In this document: one piece after another, positions 1 through 10,997 of the stretch
Numbering within the stretch: the first letter of the stretch is position 1
How the letters are laid out: every line of letters starts with the position of its first letter
Assembly (NCBI GenBank): GCA_951802425.1
Contig: OX637794.1
Location: 1,488,001 to 1,552,000, forward strand
Direction of reading: 5' to 3'
DNA length: 64,000 nucleotides
DNA from: Clavaria fumosa
Taxonomy: Eukaryota; Basidiomycota; Agaricomycetes; Agaricales; Clavariaceae
Made by a program: the position numbers and the translations under genes
The notes under the pieces: model-generated
Databases searched by the model: none
Told to the model about the DNA's origin: nothing
Seen by the model: only the letters and a program-made list of their open reading frames with translations

Positions 1-1
1 A

Positions 2-845
2 TTGTTGTCGCTCTCATCAAGATCATATCGCGCATGCTCTATCTTGTTCACCAATCACTCATCTGCACCCCAAATACTTCGTAGCCCTGACACGCGAGCC
101 TCTTTTTATCTCTCCGCAACAACAACAATCGCAGCAGCAACAGCAACAGCAACAGCAACAACAGCAAAAACAGCAACAACAGCTGCTGCGACTGCAGCGG
201 CCGCGCCACCAGCAACAGCAACAGCACTAACTGCACCATCCGCTGCTGCAGGTCATAGCGCCGCACCGCTGACACCCACGAGCCCGGGCACGCGCCGCCC
301 CAGACACACCACCACCTTCCTCCGAGCACCATCATCCGTTTCAGGTGCACCCCCTGCTGCGCCAACACTAACACGAGCACCTCACCCCCCACTCTCGTAT
401 CACGTCCCTCGCAACCCGCGCGGCTCCCTCCCCGTGTACTCGAACATCCGAAACGGTGGCTCCAAGTACCAAATACGTATTCGCAATGTAAGAGGCGACA
501 TAAACGTGAGTCAAGTCTACTCATAATCCACTCCCCCCCCTTTTTTTCCGCTCTATCCTTAACCCCGTTTGTACGACTGCGCGGGCTTCGCGTTTTGACA
601 TCATACAAATGACGTGCCACTGATTCTCATTGTGTGTCCTTTTTTTTTCTTTCTTTGGGGGGCTGCGTGGCCAGGCCTTGGCGAAAGACATCGTTGAAAC
701 GCTATTCAAAGGCCAGTCGGCTGGTGCTGAGACCGCCCCTCCAAATTTGAGAGCGCTTGTGACCCGCTCGCGGCACGTTCTCTTGACAGGCGGTGGTCGG
801 TGCAGAGACGCTGTCCTTCGATGGCTCATCGAGCGAGGGTTCTGA
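2..845 (+). CDS. IMG2: Mitochondrial large-subunit ribosomal protein mL49 (IMG2 family), 5' end outside the window
   Basis: Mitochondrial ribosome component of the mL49/IMG2 family. Exon 1 runs to 505 and exon 2 from 675 to 845, joined by a GT-AG intron (GTGAGT donor at 506) in phase 0. The family core is visible: LPVYSNIRNGGSKY followed by IRNVRGDIN at the end of exon 1, then ALAKDI at the start of exon 2, and the typical C-terminus VLRWLIERGF before TGA. Upstream of the core is a long low-complexity Ala/Thr/Pro stretch (about 120-400) and a short Arg/Ser-rich start that would suit a mitochondrial presequence. No in-frame ATG is visible before the left edge, so the start lies outside the window or in an unseen exon. 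Family assignment is from remembered consensus; I am fairly sure of it. Confidence 0.82.
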
Positions 846-2207
846 AAAAATTTTAATGAAAAAAAAGTTATTGCGGGGTTTCGCCTTAACATCATCGTGT
901 TTTTTCACGATCCGTTTTCTGCTATTTGATGGCGAGTGAGAAGGTCCCCCTGACCACCGGCTACAATTTGTACCATCCTTTTTTTTTTTTCCTCTCTTCG
1001 TCTGGCAGGAGGAATCCTCGCACCAACACGATCACGACGGAATGTCATCCCCATTCAATTTTTTTTTTCGCTATATCTGTGCTTGGGCGCTCGTAATAAA
1101 AGCGGTACGCCGCAAGACACGGATATGCATAAGTCGTGGTGCTCTGGTGGGTTGCTCGGGCTCTTCACCTGACACCTGACACCAAAGGGTGTCATTCGCC
1201 ACTCAGCCTCAGTGTTCAATAATCAGCACAGCAAGCGGAACAAATATGTAATCTGTACTACAGTGGTATCTGTATCATGCACATCAAAGACATCCACCCA
1301 CCCTCTCCGTGTCCGCTCTAGCCAAAAAAAAAGTATTTCATTATCACAACAAATACACGAGGAGGGGGGCATCGCCCAGACGTGCTGCCTCCTGTAGCCT
1401 GATGGAATGAGAAGCTGATGTGCACGCCACTGAACCGCTACAGGTACTAGTACCGGCACCGCACAACATGCGAGGATCTATCCCACCATACCCATCTATC
1501 CATCTATCTCTCGCAGCAACGGCAATGGCACGGCTCCGGGTGCCGTCGCAAAGCAAAGCAATGCAATGCAATGTGCTGTTCTGCAAGTTGGCGACGTCCG
1601 AGTCGGGTCACTTGCGGACACGTGATCATCGATCATCATCTCATCAGACTGGAAGCTGTCGAGCTCCCTGGTTACTTTAGCCATAAGCGGCGCTTAGTGC
1701 TTAGCGGTCGAGCTGTGATTTTTGGGGGGCTGAGGTGGGAGGGTGAAGGTGAAACTAAACATTATCCGGCGTCCGGGATGAGGTGGTGCCGTCCGTACGA
1801 CACGGATCACGCATTTGTGTATGATATGATAAGACGTTGGTCACGCGCGTGCCTGCATCAAGCACACATGTGCAGCAGGCACTGCAACAAACCGCCGTTT
1901 CTCGTAGCATGTGGTACAGCCACCCGCAGTTGCGGCCGAGTTGCTCCAAGTACAATAAGCAGCTACAGTACCCATGTCCAGTGGGCAAGATATATTGGGA
2001 CCAAAATATATGAGATGGCTCTGAAATTGGCATTTGTCTGTTCCCCAGGGACTATTGTACATGAGACAGAGGGTATGGAGCAGCAAGTGGAATGCAGTGG
2101 CTGGGGCAAGCACCATGGCAGACAAGTTCCATAGTATCATATAACAGTTTATTGTGGAGTGCAGGGGTGTGCAAGCTGAAGGGAGCACATCACAAGTATG
2201 TGTAACA
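846..2207. other. Intergenic, no convincing gene
   Basis: About 1.36 kb after mL49. It holds T-runs near 630-650, 980-990 and 1060, and several short open frames without recognisable protein character or splice structure. I see no RNA gene here. It ends at the left target duplication of the foldback element. Confidence 0.5.
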
Positions 2208-2213
2208 ATTTAG
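2208..2213. repeat. Left target-site duplication ATTTAG
   Basis: Identical hexamer to 6763-6768, directly abutting the inverted ends. Confidence 0.7.
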
Positions 2214-2488
2214 TATGAAGGACCAAACTGGACAAAATTCATATCTTTGGTAAATTATGCTTCCAGACATGCATGCACACATGTGTGCATGTATGGACAT
2301 GCATGGACATGTATGTACACACATGTCCATCTGTGTACATGTGTGCCCATTCATTTACATGCATGGGCATGAGCATCCATGAATGTGCATATGTGTCCAT
2401 GCATGGGCACATGTGTCAATATTGGCCCTGTGTGTGCAAATGTATGCTAATATATGTGCAAGCTTATGCTGATTTGTGCAGAATTATG
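2214..2488 (+). repeat. Left 275 bp terminal inverted repeat
   Basis: Rich in CATGCATG/ACATGT words. Read in one frame it gives the same 72-codon open stretch as the right copy read on the minus strand, so the two arms are nearly or fully identical. Confidence 0.8.
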
Positions 2489-2920
2489 TGCAAGCCTATG
2501 CAAATTTGTGCAGAATTATGCTAATTTATGTGCAAGCTTATGCTGATTTGTGCAGAATTATGCTGATGTATGTGCAAGCCTATGCAAATTTGTGCAGAAT
2601 TATGCTATTATATGTGCAAGCCTATGCAAATTTGTGCAGAATTATGCTAATTTATGTGCAAGCTTATGCTGATTTGTGCAGAATTATGCTGATGTATGTG
2701 CAAGCCTATGCAAATTTGTGCAGAATTATGCTATTATATGTGCAAGCCTATGCAAATTTGTGCAGAATTATGCTATTATATGTGCAAGCCTATGCAAATT
2801 TGTGCAGAATTATGCTAATGTATGTGCAAGCCTATGTCAATTTGTGCAGAATTATGCTATTAGATGTGCAGGCTTATGCCAATTTGTGCAAGCTTATGCT
2901 AATATATGTGCAGACCTACA
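2448..2920 (+). repeat. 42 bp tandem repeat array, about ten units
   Basis: Unit built on TATGTGCAAGCCTATGC followed by AAATTTGTGCAGAATTATG and a variable CTAAT/CTGAT/CTATT piece. Units vary at a few positions only. Since 42 is a multiple of three the array stays open in one frame (14-codon period YVQAYANLCRIMLI-like), but there is no gene context, so I treat it as a minisatellite and not a coding sequence. Confidence 0.85.
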
Positions 2921-3397
2921 GATGACTCTGGTGTACTTGACAGGATTGGGTATGGCCTAATGAACTTAGGCATGAGTGGTGAAACCCTCCTTAAAATTTG
3001 ATACATATACTATGTTTCAGAGTGCTCCTACATATATACTTCTATCATTGCAGTATAAGATCCCACATGTATTTCCCTGGTCCTCAGTTCAAATATTATC
3101 ATCTCTTGTTCCTAAACATTTCTTAGCTTTCATCCTCATTGTCCTTGACATTGCAATTGCACAGGCAATGTGGGCTGATTACACCCAGAAGCACCAATGG
3201 GCTGTATGAATCATTTGCATATTGTAATTATACACTGTATTTTACATGGCATGACAAGTAGAAATGAATAACCATGGCCTAGGCAAGGGATTAACCAGAA
3301 CACTGTTTGGCAATCCAAGAAGGAAACAGCTATGAGAGGAAGCTTTGCTGATGGCCAAGTACATGTGTAAGAATTCCCACCCCTTCTTACTCGGAGC

Positions 3398-3690
3398 TAG
3401 GGATGCCACAGTCCGGTTAAGTCCGGTTCAGGGCTGAATTTTTTGAACCCAGAACCGGACTTTAGGTCCAGTTCAGGCCAAATTCCGAACCTTAAACCTG
3501 AGTTCGGTCCAAGTCCAGTTCGTTGGACCGGACTTTTACTAAATAAGGTAATGGTTCGCCCAAATTTGGGCTTCTGAACCGAAATTTTGGTTCGGTTCAC
3601 CCACTTGGCTGAACCTGAACCTCATTTTCGGTTTGGTCCAGTCCAGTTCAGGTTCGAACCAAAGTTCAGAACCGAACCATGGCATCCCTA
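3398..3690. mobile_element. GGTTC/CCGGTTC-rich MITE-like element
   Basis: About 293 bp bounded by TAGGGATGCCA on the left and its inverse on the right. The inside consists almost wholly of degenerate GGTTCGG, CCGGTTC and CCGAACC words on both strands, so it can fold on itself. It is nested within the larger foldback element. No clean target duplication was found; CTTACTC occurs near both sides but not directly at the ends. Confidence 0.6.
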
Positions 3691-4189
3691 CTTACTCCAC
3701 GTGACTCCCCCAACCACACTGCCTCTCATGCTGTCACCACCACCCCTGCCCCTACCCACATGCTCCCACCTCCTTTTCCTTGTCACCACCCCATGCAGTG
3801 CTGCCTCGCCAGTCCCTTGTGTATCCCACATGTATGACTCATGCAATGCACTGCCCCCTTTCTGATTATGACTCATACCTCACATTACACACTATATAAA
3901 CATGGACTCTTGTAGTGTAGTCTCCTTAGGTTGTGACTCCTCTTCCAATACAACCTTGCACTTCAATTTGGCCAAGCCATGAACCAGGTTCCCTCAAATG
4001 CACAGAAGTCACATTGCTCTTTGTGACAAGTAACAACCTTTCCCACTGCCTACCTCTTTGGACCTAGGCACTCTCCACCCTGCCCAAGTCGAAGCAAGAC
4101 TCGTGTATCCCAAGAAGACAGACTGGCGCACTTTTGGACAGTGTATGAATGATCCATCAGGAGAAAGGCTCTCCTGGGACTAGATATCG

Positions 4190-4680
4190 AGACTGACTTT
4201 GAACAACTGACACTGCCGAATATGCCTGGAGGAAGCTATGGTGACTTCCACTACCTGAGACATTCAGAAGTAACTGCATTATTGTTCCAATGCCATTTTG
4301 CCAGCAAGAGGATCTTTACATGAGAAGATCCATTCCAAAACAACCCTTTGTCCCACAAACATTCCATTGAGTGGTGTACTTTCTGACACAACCTGCTGGA
4401 ACAGCTAGATGTTTTAGCTGAGAAACAAAGAAACAAAGATGAACTTACTGAGCTCCTATGAGGGGACAAAGATCTTGAAAGCTTTTCTAGTGAAAGCGAC
4501 TACCAAAGCACTCTTGAAGAACTTACCCATTACTCCATTGGGGTTCAGACAGACCCAGTACCAGAAGTGCCACACTGCTCTGCACATGCCCAAACCAACC
4601 TCACCTTTCTCAGCCTAGAAGATAGGCTACGTATTGACATTTTTGCAGAACCCCCTCGAATCTACCTACAACCCGACTAA
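4190..4680 (+). pseudogene. Decayed leader reading frame upstream of the gag fragment
   Basis: Plus-strand translation gives protein-like acidic stretches (LLEQLDVLAEKQRNKDELTE; LEELTHYSIGVQTDPVPEVP) broken by stop codons, ending in a stop directly before the gag-like ATG at 4684. A TATATAAAC box near 3893 and a following pyrimidine-rich tract could be remains of a promoter or LTR. I read it as a retrotransposon-derived leader frame; function unknown. Confidence 0.35.
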
Positions 4681-4683
4681 GAC

Positions 4684-5064
4684 ATGGCAGACACCGCACC
4701 TGCACCAGAACCAGCACCACCCCTCGCCCCTGCCATGTTCTCCCTAAAGATCGCCATGTACTCTGGAAAGAGGGAGGAGTTCCAGACCTTTTTGAGAAGC
4801 CTGTGTCTGGAATTCCAAGTAAATGAGGCCAAGTACAAGGTAATCTTCTGCTTAAGCCACATGACAGAAGGATATGCCGCAGAATGTGCAAATCAAGCTG
4901 TGAATGTGCTACTAGAAGAAGGAGGCAAGCTTGTAATTTGGGCCACGTTCGAAGCTCGAGTGAGAGAGGCCTTCTCTCCCATCGAGGACCAAGCCTTGGC
5001 CATGCAGGAACTTAGCAACTTCAAGCAGGTACAGATGGATGCGGTGCAATTTTTGTTTTTATGA
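4684..5064 (+). pseudogene. N-terminal half of a Ty3/gypsy-type Gag
   Basis: The open frame starts with an Ala/Pro-rich leader, then FSLKIAMYSGKREEFQTFLR and YKVIFCLSHMTEGYAAE, the typical capsid-start pattern of fungal Ty3/gypsy Gag (a single folded capsid-like domain that packs retroelement RNA). It breaks off after about 120 residues at a frameshift or junction; protease, reverse transcriptase and integrase are absent. The remaining half of a similar Gag lies downstream on the opposite strand. Family call is from pattern memory, moderately sure. Confidence 0.6.
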
Positions 5065-5239
5065 GGAAGGATTGGGAGGACTGGGAGGCAATAGGTGTAT
5101 TAGAAAAGTTGTGAGGAAACTGAAGAGAGGAGGAAATAGTTGTGGCCCACATGAGTATGGGGGTTGGTTTGTTGTTGTGACTCAGAGTTCCCCTGGAAGT
5201 TCTTGAGTTGCTTCCTCATTTAACTCTTCATGCAGGTCA

Positions 5240-5700
5240 TCCACATCCTCTTTGACTTCTTCCTCAACTTTGTAAGCCTCCTGAAGATCTTCCTCTCCTT
5301 CTTCCAATGTGAAGATGGCTCATCCTGCTACTCTTTGGTCAGGGCATGCAGCACTTTAATGTCCTGGCTTCCCACATCTCAAACAAAGGTTTCCCTGATG
5401 GCATCCTTCTCATTCCTCATCACTAAGCACAATGTAAGGCAGGTTCAGGTCCAGCTGGCAGGCAAGGTGGATTAATGGGTTGTGGTGGGGTTGTGGGGGT
5501 TCCTGCAGCTGGTCTGGGTATCATGGGATTGTTACCAGTGGTGGGGTAAGGTTGCAGTTTCTGCCTTGTTGGGCAGGTAGATGAGGGGCAGGTGGGTTGG
5601 TGTGGAATTGAGCTCATTGGGTCTTGCTCTTATACTCCCAGTGCCCCTGGTCAATCCATATAGCCAAATCTCATAGCTCCTGGGAAAAAAGCAAAAGTAT
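5240..5700 (-). pseudogene. C-terminal half of a Gag with CCHC zinc knuckle, inverted relative to the N-terminal half
   Basis: Minus-strand frames show DLAIWIDQGHWEYK, a Pro-rich linker, then a CCHC zinc knuckle (CLRCGKPGH followed after a stop by SAACP), and an acidic Glu-rich tail. This is the order expected for the back half of a fungal Gag, but it has internal stops and points the opposite way from 4684-5064. It is therefore a rearranged relic. Confidence 0.5.
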
Positions 5701-6487
5701 ATATAGCAGGAACCCCAGCGCTTGCCAGCATTCCCACACTCAGGCCCCATGTGTTATGTGATGTGCTAAAGGCCTGGGTCATGTGACCTGGGGATTATGT
5801 AATCTGGCTCCTGTCTGGATCACATGACTAATCCATGATCTTCCCACAACTCTTTAGTAACCATTCCATGACCACTTACATAAGTGATCCTGACAATAGT
5901 TGAATTCTGACACTTGGCAATTACGTCTGACCAACAAATGGCAATTCCAAGTGCAATCCATAATTCTGACAATTGCTGCTTGCCTTGCTGTTGCTCAGGC
6001 ATTGTTCAGGAGTTGCTTTAGGATTTGCAGGGTGGTCTCTAGACAAGTTAGTGCATATGCCTCAATGATGTTAGGTTTTAGGGTATCGATATGGTGGCTG
6101 AAACATGTCTCTGGGCAATTTCCTTATTATTTGTCTTGCATTTTCTTCTTTGTAGATCTTCTTTGGTACTATTCCACTTCTGATAATTCTTCAGTATATA
6201 ATCCTTGAAGTAGTAAATACTACAACATACTATATAACATAAACTCAATTACCCACATATGCATAAGGATCACTGTCAAGAGCCACCTAAGTACTTGGCT
6301 GGGTATCACACAGCAGCCACCCTCTTGTGCAGTGTCTGGGTCAAACCCCTCTGTCATGCTACCTTGACCATCCCCTACCTCATCCAGTTGCATCCCTGCC
6401 ACTCATTGGCAACATGACCAACATGCAGGATTCCTGCCCATTGTTGGAATTACTGCACAAATTTGCATAGGCTTGCACATATAATAG

Positions 6488-6762
6488 CATAATTCTGCAC
6501 AAATCAGCATAAGCTTGCACATATATTAGCATACATTTGCACACACAGGGCCAATATTGACACATGTGCCCATGCATGGACACATATGCACATTCATGGA
6601 TGCTCATGCCCATGCATGTAAATGAATGGGCACACATGTACACAGATGGACATGTGTGTACATACATGTCCATGCATGTCCATACATGCACACATGTGTG
6701 CATGCATGTCTGGAAGCATAATTTACCAAAGATATGAATTTTGTCCAGTTTGGTCCTTCATA
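6488..6762 (-). repeat. Right 275 bp terminal inverted repeat
   Basis: Inverted partner of 2214-2488; one further 42 bp unit follows inward at about 6447-6487 before similarity stops. Confidence 0.8.
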
Positions 6763-6768
6763 ATTTAG
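6763..6768. repeat. Right target-site duplication ATTTAG
   Basis: Same hexamer as 2208-2213, directly outside the right inverted end. Confidence 0.7.
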
Positions 6769-9385
6769 ACATACAAAGAGACTATGGCAAATTTTTTCTC
6801 TCTTACCTATTATAATAATAATAACAAAATGTCACATGAAGTCTGATTTTCCAACATTTTCTCTCAGATGAAGCATCCTTCCCAAGAATTAAGATCAACT
6901 GTTAAGTATAACCAAGAACACTTGGTCCTGGAGTGAGCAAAAGCATGGCAAGAATGAGTCAGAGAGTTCTTGCAAGCAGTTAGGATATGAGTAGGTGATT
7001 TGGTAGAGCCTAGGAGGATTCCAAAAGATGAATGGGTAAGAAATTGATGAGTTACAGGAAAATACTTAGTGTGCAGGTGCAGAGGATGATTTAGAAGAAA
7101 GTAGAGTGTGTTGTCAAGCCACTTGGTGAGACAAGACCTATCAACCATGTAGGTCCCAAGCTCAAAGGTGTTCTTAGCCTCAAGCTTAAACCAAAAATGC
7201 ATCAATATCAAGTCTACCCTATGACAAAGTACATGAGGGCCTTATATGCACATTTGTAAGTATGTGACTATCTATGGTAATTGTTAGAATACTTAGGAAA
7301 TAAGACTAAAAGTAAGCAGGGTCTGTAAGATTGTCTAGTGACCTAGGATAAAGCTTACAATAGTTGCAAAGTTGAGAATGTAAGGTCATGAAGATGATGG
7401 TCTTGGTGTTCTCAACCTTAAGCTTACAACTAATGATACATATGGTAAAATAAGAATTTACTAGATGGAAACATAAATAATATGTGTAAGAACATTTGAC
7501 TTTGAGATTGAGGACTGATGTGTGCCAAGTGCTCCTGGCACTAGGTGGTATGCAAGGGTACAAGCATCATGAGTTTGAGATTACATGGATGGCAGTAACA
7601 TGAGTAATGCCAATAGCATTGGTGACAATCACATGTTTGGTCAGTCATGTGTGCAAGTACTTGAATGTAGTCAAGGGTTTACAGGTATTATCTTGTAGTT
7701 GAGCAGCATAGTTAGGGTAGTTGGTGTGGGCTTCACAGGTATGATGAGTGCTTGTTTCACAAGTACATAGATGATTGTAGTTGATTGGTGGGAGCTGTGG
7801 GAGGTATTGAACATGTATTTGTGGGTGTGTTGTGAGTAGTGAGTTGATTGTAGGGTCACAAAGGTGTGTTAAGGCATTTGTTAGGGTAATTTTGGTGTGT
7901 CATGTAGAAGAATCAGGATAGGTCATGACAAGAGGGAGGTGGAATTGGAGAAGAGGTTGGAAGTTGTGGAGCATGAGTTGGGAGAGTTGAGGAGGGTTGA
8001 TGGGCCCACATTTGCTTCCTCACCATCAATGAAAATCCTGGACCTACAAGTATGTGCCATGGTCCAGTGCACACTGTTGACACTTGCTGGCAGTGGTGCA
8101 CTCACACCTCTCACTCCAGCTCATTCCACTCCCTGTTCACCTTCACACTCCCAATTTTGCCCCAGGCCTTCATAAATTCCTGGGGTGACAGGTCCATTGT
8201 ACTTGCAGGACAGGCAGTCACTATGCCTTGCCCTACAACTTCACATCATAGGCATGCACATTGTGTTTGCTCCTTGGTCTGTGTGACCTGTTGTGGAAAA
8301 TGGGCTGGGGCAACGAGTAGTGAACAAATATCTCGTTTGGCTGAGCTCTGCAAATGAGTGGGGACCTAATGTCCATAGTATACCTACTATAAGTGAAGAC
8401 GAACCTGAAACTATAGCTAGATGTGTCAAACAAGTAACTAAGGTAGTAGCACAGCTAACTATGAAACAGAACAACAAGTTTGAGCTCGCACAGCAGCTCC
8501 AAACTCCAACATGACCAGAGCCTGAGCCAACACACCTTGTTATTGGCTGCCTTGGTCTCTTCAAAGATGCACATTTCATGCTCTTTCAGTTTCTTGATGT
8601 TTGAGGATGTTAGAGGGTGCCATGGTGTTTGGACTTATAAATTTTTAGGAGGGATGCAACTGATCAACAAAGATGAGTAATCTATCACATGATCACCACT
8701 CCTGCAGGGCTCAAGGCTTGAAGGGGTAAATGTCAGGAACTACTCTTTTTTCCACCTTTACTTGCACCTACAAACACCCACAAACCTCCAATGCCTCCCT
8801 ATAACCTTAAGAACCTCCTCACACACCTCCCAAGGCCTCCTGTCACCTTCTAGAATCTCCCCCAACCACCTATGTGCTCGTAGAGTACTTGCAACTACAT
8901 GTATAACCCAATGCTTGTGCAACTCTCTTCCACCTTACCTTCAGCTTATTGAGCTTTGAACCTATGTGATAGGTCTTGTCTCACTTGGTGACCTTGACAA
9001 TGCCAAGACAACTCTTGCCTCTTTCTAAATCATCCTCCATGCTCATACACATTTGTGCACCTAAGTATTCTCTCTTCCCATCTTGGTACTGACTCTCTGG
9101 AACCCCTTTAGGCTCTCCTCAGCATTGGCAAAGTCATTGCCTTCACTGACTTATTTCCCTATACTTACACAACCCTTTAGACCACACCCATCACTTCTCC
9201 AAATCACCAATTCTCCTTTCTATATCTGATATAATGTTTTTGCAACCTTCTGGGACTGAGTATTCTCAATTGTACTCCACAGTTGATTGGTCTTAGTGAG
9301 TTCAAACCTTTGGTCACCAACAAATTGACTACTGGTGCTACTTGTGAGACAGGACAAGCCCCAACACACAGTCATCTTGGCTACT
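6769..9385. other. AT-rich, gene-poor stretch with an inverted-repeat pair
   Basis: No convincing gene. A short inverted pair (about 7113-7144 and 8967-8998, sharing GATAGGTCTTGTCTCAC) brackets roughly 1.9 kb and may mark another worn element. A few open frames (7897-8175; 8293-8514) have mixed composition but no recognised domain. Confidence 0.45.
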
Positions 9386-9596
9386 CAAACATGTGACAAG
9401 GTTATGGGCTTCCACAAGCACTTTTAGGCTTAACATTTGTGAGATGAAATTATCCTAAATTTATTTTGAAAAAAATGGCTAAGGTTGATGTTTTGATGTG
9501 TTGTCAATCTTAGCCAATTTGTTCAAGATGAATTTAGGATCATTAGTGTTAAGCTCTAAAGTGCTTGTGAAAGCCCATAACCTTGTTGCAAGTTTG
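9386..9596. repeat. Long imperfect hairpin, MITE-like
   Basis: A single palindrome of about 211 bp: arms of roughly 95 bp pair with few mismatches (outer core AAGGTTATGGGCTT, inner core TTGGCTAAGATTGA-type sequence) around a short loop near 9488-9505. No target duplication was seen. It lies just upstream of the DUF952 gene and could be part of its 5' region when transcribed. Confidence 0.65.
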
Positions 9597-9780
9597 TGTC
9601 AGTGGTGTATTTATATAAACAGCCAGATGGCACCTCCATTGACAACTTAGTTGGCAGGCAAGGCATTGCCAATTGTGAGCAGGTCACATATGATGACAGT
9701 CACATGCTAAGATTTTTATTTTTTAATCAGCATTTATGTACTGCAACATGTAGCACGTCAGGATCTCGACATTTCCAACC

Positions 9781-10176
9781 ATGTCCGCCCCCAACCCAAC
9801 ACCCAACTTCGTTTACAAAATTTACCCGAATGCCTTTCAGATCCCCATCCCTCACCCCGTCGATTTTACATTTCCTCGGGACGATCTGGATATCAGCTCG
9901 GGTTGCTTCCACATGTCCAGCGCAAAGCAACTGCCTGGCACGCTTGCATTCTTTTTCGACTCGCACGAGATCCTACAACTCGTGAAGATCGATTACGCTA
10001 AGCTTACGGCCACTCGGACGGTCAAATGGGAGTTAGGGGACGACGGTAATGCATACCCTCACCTTTACGCATTGTTGGATGGCGAATTCGTTAGCGATGT
10101 CAAGGTTGCCGAGAAGGGCGAGAGTTGGGCGGTGACATCTGAACAGCTGGCTAAGGCGGGGTGGTTGGAGGACTGA
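9781..10176 (+). CDS. DUF952 family protein
   Basis: Intronless frame of 131 residues. It matches the DUF952 pattern: FVYKIYPNAF near the N-terminus, a CFHMSSAKQLPGTLAFFF block (family GFIHLST..Q....FF), a LVKIDYAKL strand, VKWE, and YPHLYALLDGEFV. The ATG at 9781 directly precedes MSAPNP and gives the usual family length. Members are small soluble proteins found across bacteria and fungi; no reaction has been established that I know of. It stands alone between transposon relics and the Argonaute gene, with the hairpin at 9386-9596 about 185 bp upstream. Confidence 0.8.
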   Translation: MSAPNPTPNFVYKIYPNAFQIPIPHPVDFTFPRDDLDISSGCFHMSSAKQLPGTLAFFFDSHEILQLVKIDYAKLTATRTVKWELGDDGNAYPHLYALLDGEFVSDVKVAEKGESWAVTSEQLAKAGWLED

Positions 10177-10997
10177 TGATTTGATCTGACTCCTACAGGT
10201 TGTAGTGAGTTGCTGTAGACGTTCGCGATTCATTTTCCATGCCCTTCTTTGTCTTTGGCCTTACTCGTCTTTGTATTAGTGTGTACTGCCGAACTTGCAA
10301 GCCCAGAGCGCCTACACGACCACCAGACATTGCCTTTGTCTTAGCTAAGATTGGCCATGTCCGTTGTGCCCAATATCAAACTATGATCCTGGCAAGAGTG
10401 AGCTCGCATCCTGCAGACAAGACAACTGTTACATGCTAATATCCTTGCTGATGTGGCTAACATCTTCAGGCAAACCTTGCTCTGATGTTCTGTGGTCCAT
10501 TGCATTGACTCAATGCAATGGATCACAGAACATCAGAGACACATCAAGTTTCTCTTGGCATGGGGCAGATTTCAGACAAAGAGTGATTGGTTGTGATGGA
10601 ACCTGTGTGATAATTAGCATTCACTCCGTAAATTGTGCTGCATGCCATATTATCCCCCATTTGAAGGGAGACAATGTGCATTACAAAGGATCTTACATCA
10701 CCCCAGCTCCTTTCTGACTCTTTACACCAATCAAAATATGTCAAACCTCTGTGATGAGGCAGAGCCTTTCAAGGAAACGTTACAGGGCATGTCAAAGTAC
10801 AAGCACAAGGACAACGGTAAAACATCGCGACAGCATAAGCGCAAGCAACAAAAGTCCATTTCATGTCACATCTCCAATTTCGTTGAGCTTCCCGTGTTTT
10901 GCCTTCGTTTGATTTCATTCTCTTCTCATTTCGTCGTCGTATCGGTTTCTCGTCGCAAAAAGCCGTCATGACCTCTTTCCACACACACGATCCTGCA
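10177..10997. other. Intergenic with a palindrome and a worn repeat fragment
   Basis: Between DUF952 and the 3' end of Argonaute. 10482-10536 is a 55 bp near-perfect palindrome (CTGATGTTCTGTGGTCCATT and its inverse). About 10470-10760 resembles 51660-51960: both have AACCTTGC near the start and AGGATCTTACATCACCC near the end. I read this as two members of one dispersed repeat family. Confidence 0.5.

Larger units (their letters stand above)
2214..6762. mobile_element. Foldback-type DNA element with 275 bp inverted ends and 6 bp target duplication
   Basis: Positions 2214-2488 and 6488-6762 are inverted copies of each other, both 275 bp, starting TATGAAGGACC outward-in, with no length difference that I could find. 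The hexamer ATTTAG occurs directly outside both ends (2208-2213 and 6763-6768), as expected for a target-site duplication. The left arm continues inward into about ten 42 bp tandem units, the right arm into only one. The interior holds a MITE and two gag fragments but no visible transposase, so the element is probably non-autonomous. Long ends with inner tandem repeats resemble foldback elements. A 6 bp duplication is also known from Maverick/Polinton elements, but none of their genes are present. Family not identified. Confidence 0.75.

Noticed and set aside
1571..2134. 187-codon open frame upstream of the foldback element
   Set aside because: No recognisable domain, no splice context, overlapping antisense frames of similar quality.
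2448..2920. CRISPR-like array
   Set aside because: Units follow each other without unique spacers, and the organism is eukaryotic; it is a minisatellite within a transposon end.
2273..2925. Open frames over the inverted ends as genes
   Set aside because: The frame is open because of repeated CATGCATG words and 42 bp units; the same peptide appears at the other end in inverse, as expected for terminal repeats.
3630..3670. Possible tRNA B-box (GGTTCGAACC)
   Set aside because: The word is one of dozens of GGTTC variants in the MITE; no A-box at proper distance and no cloverleaf.
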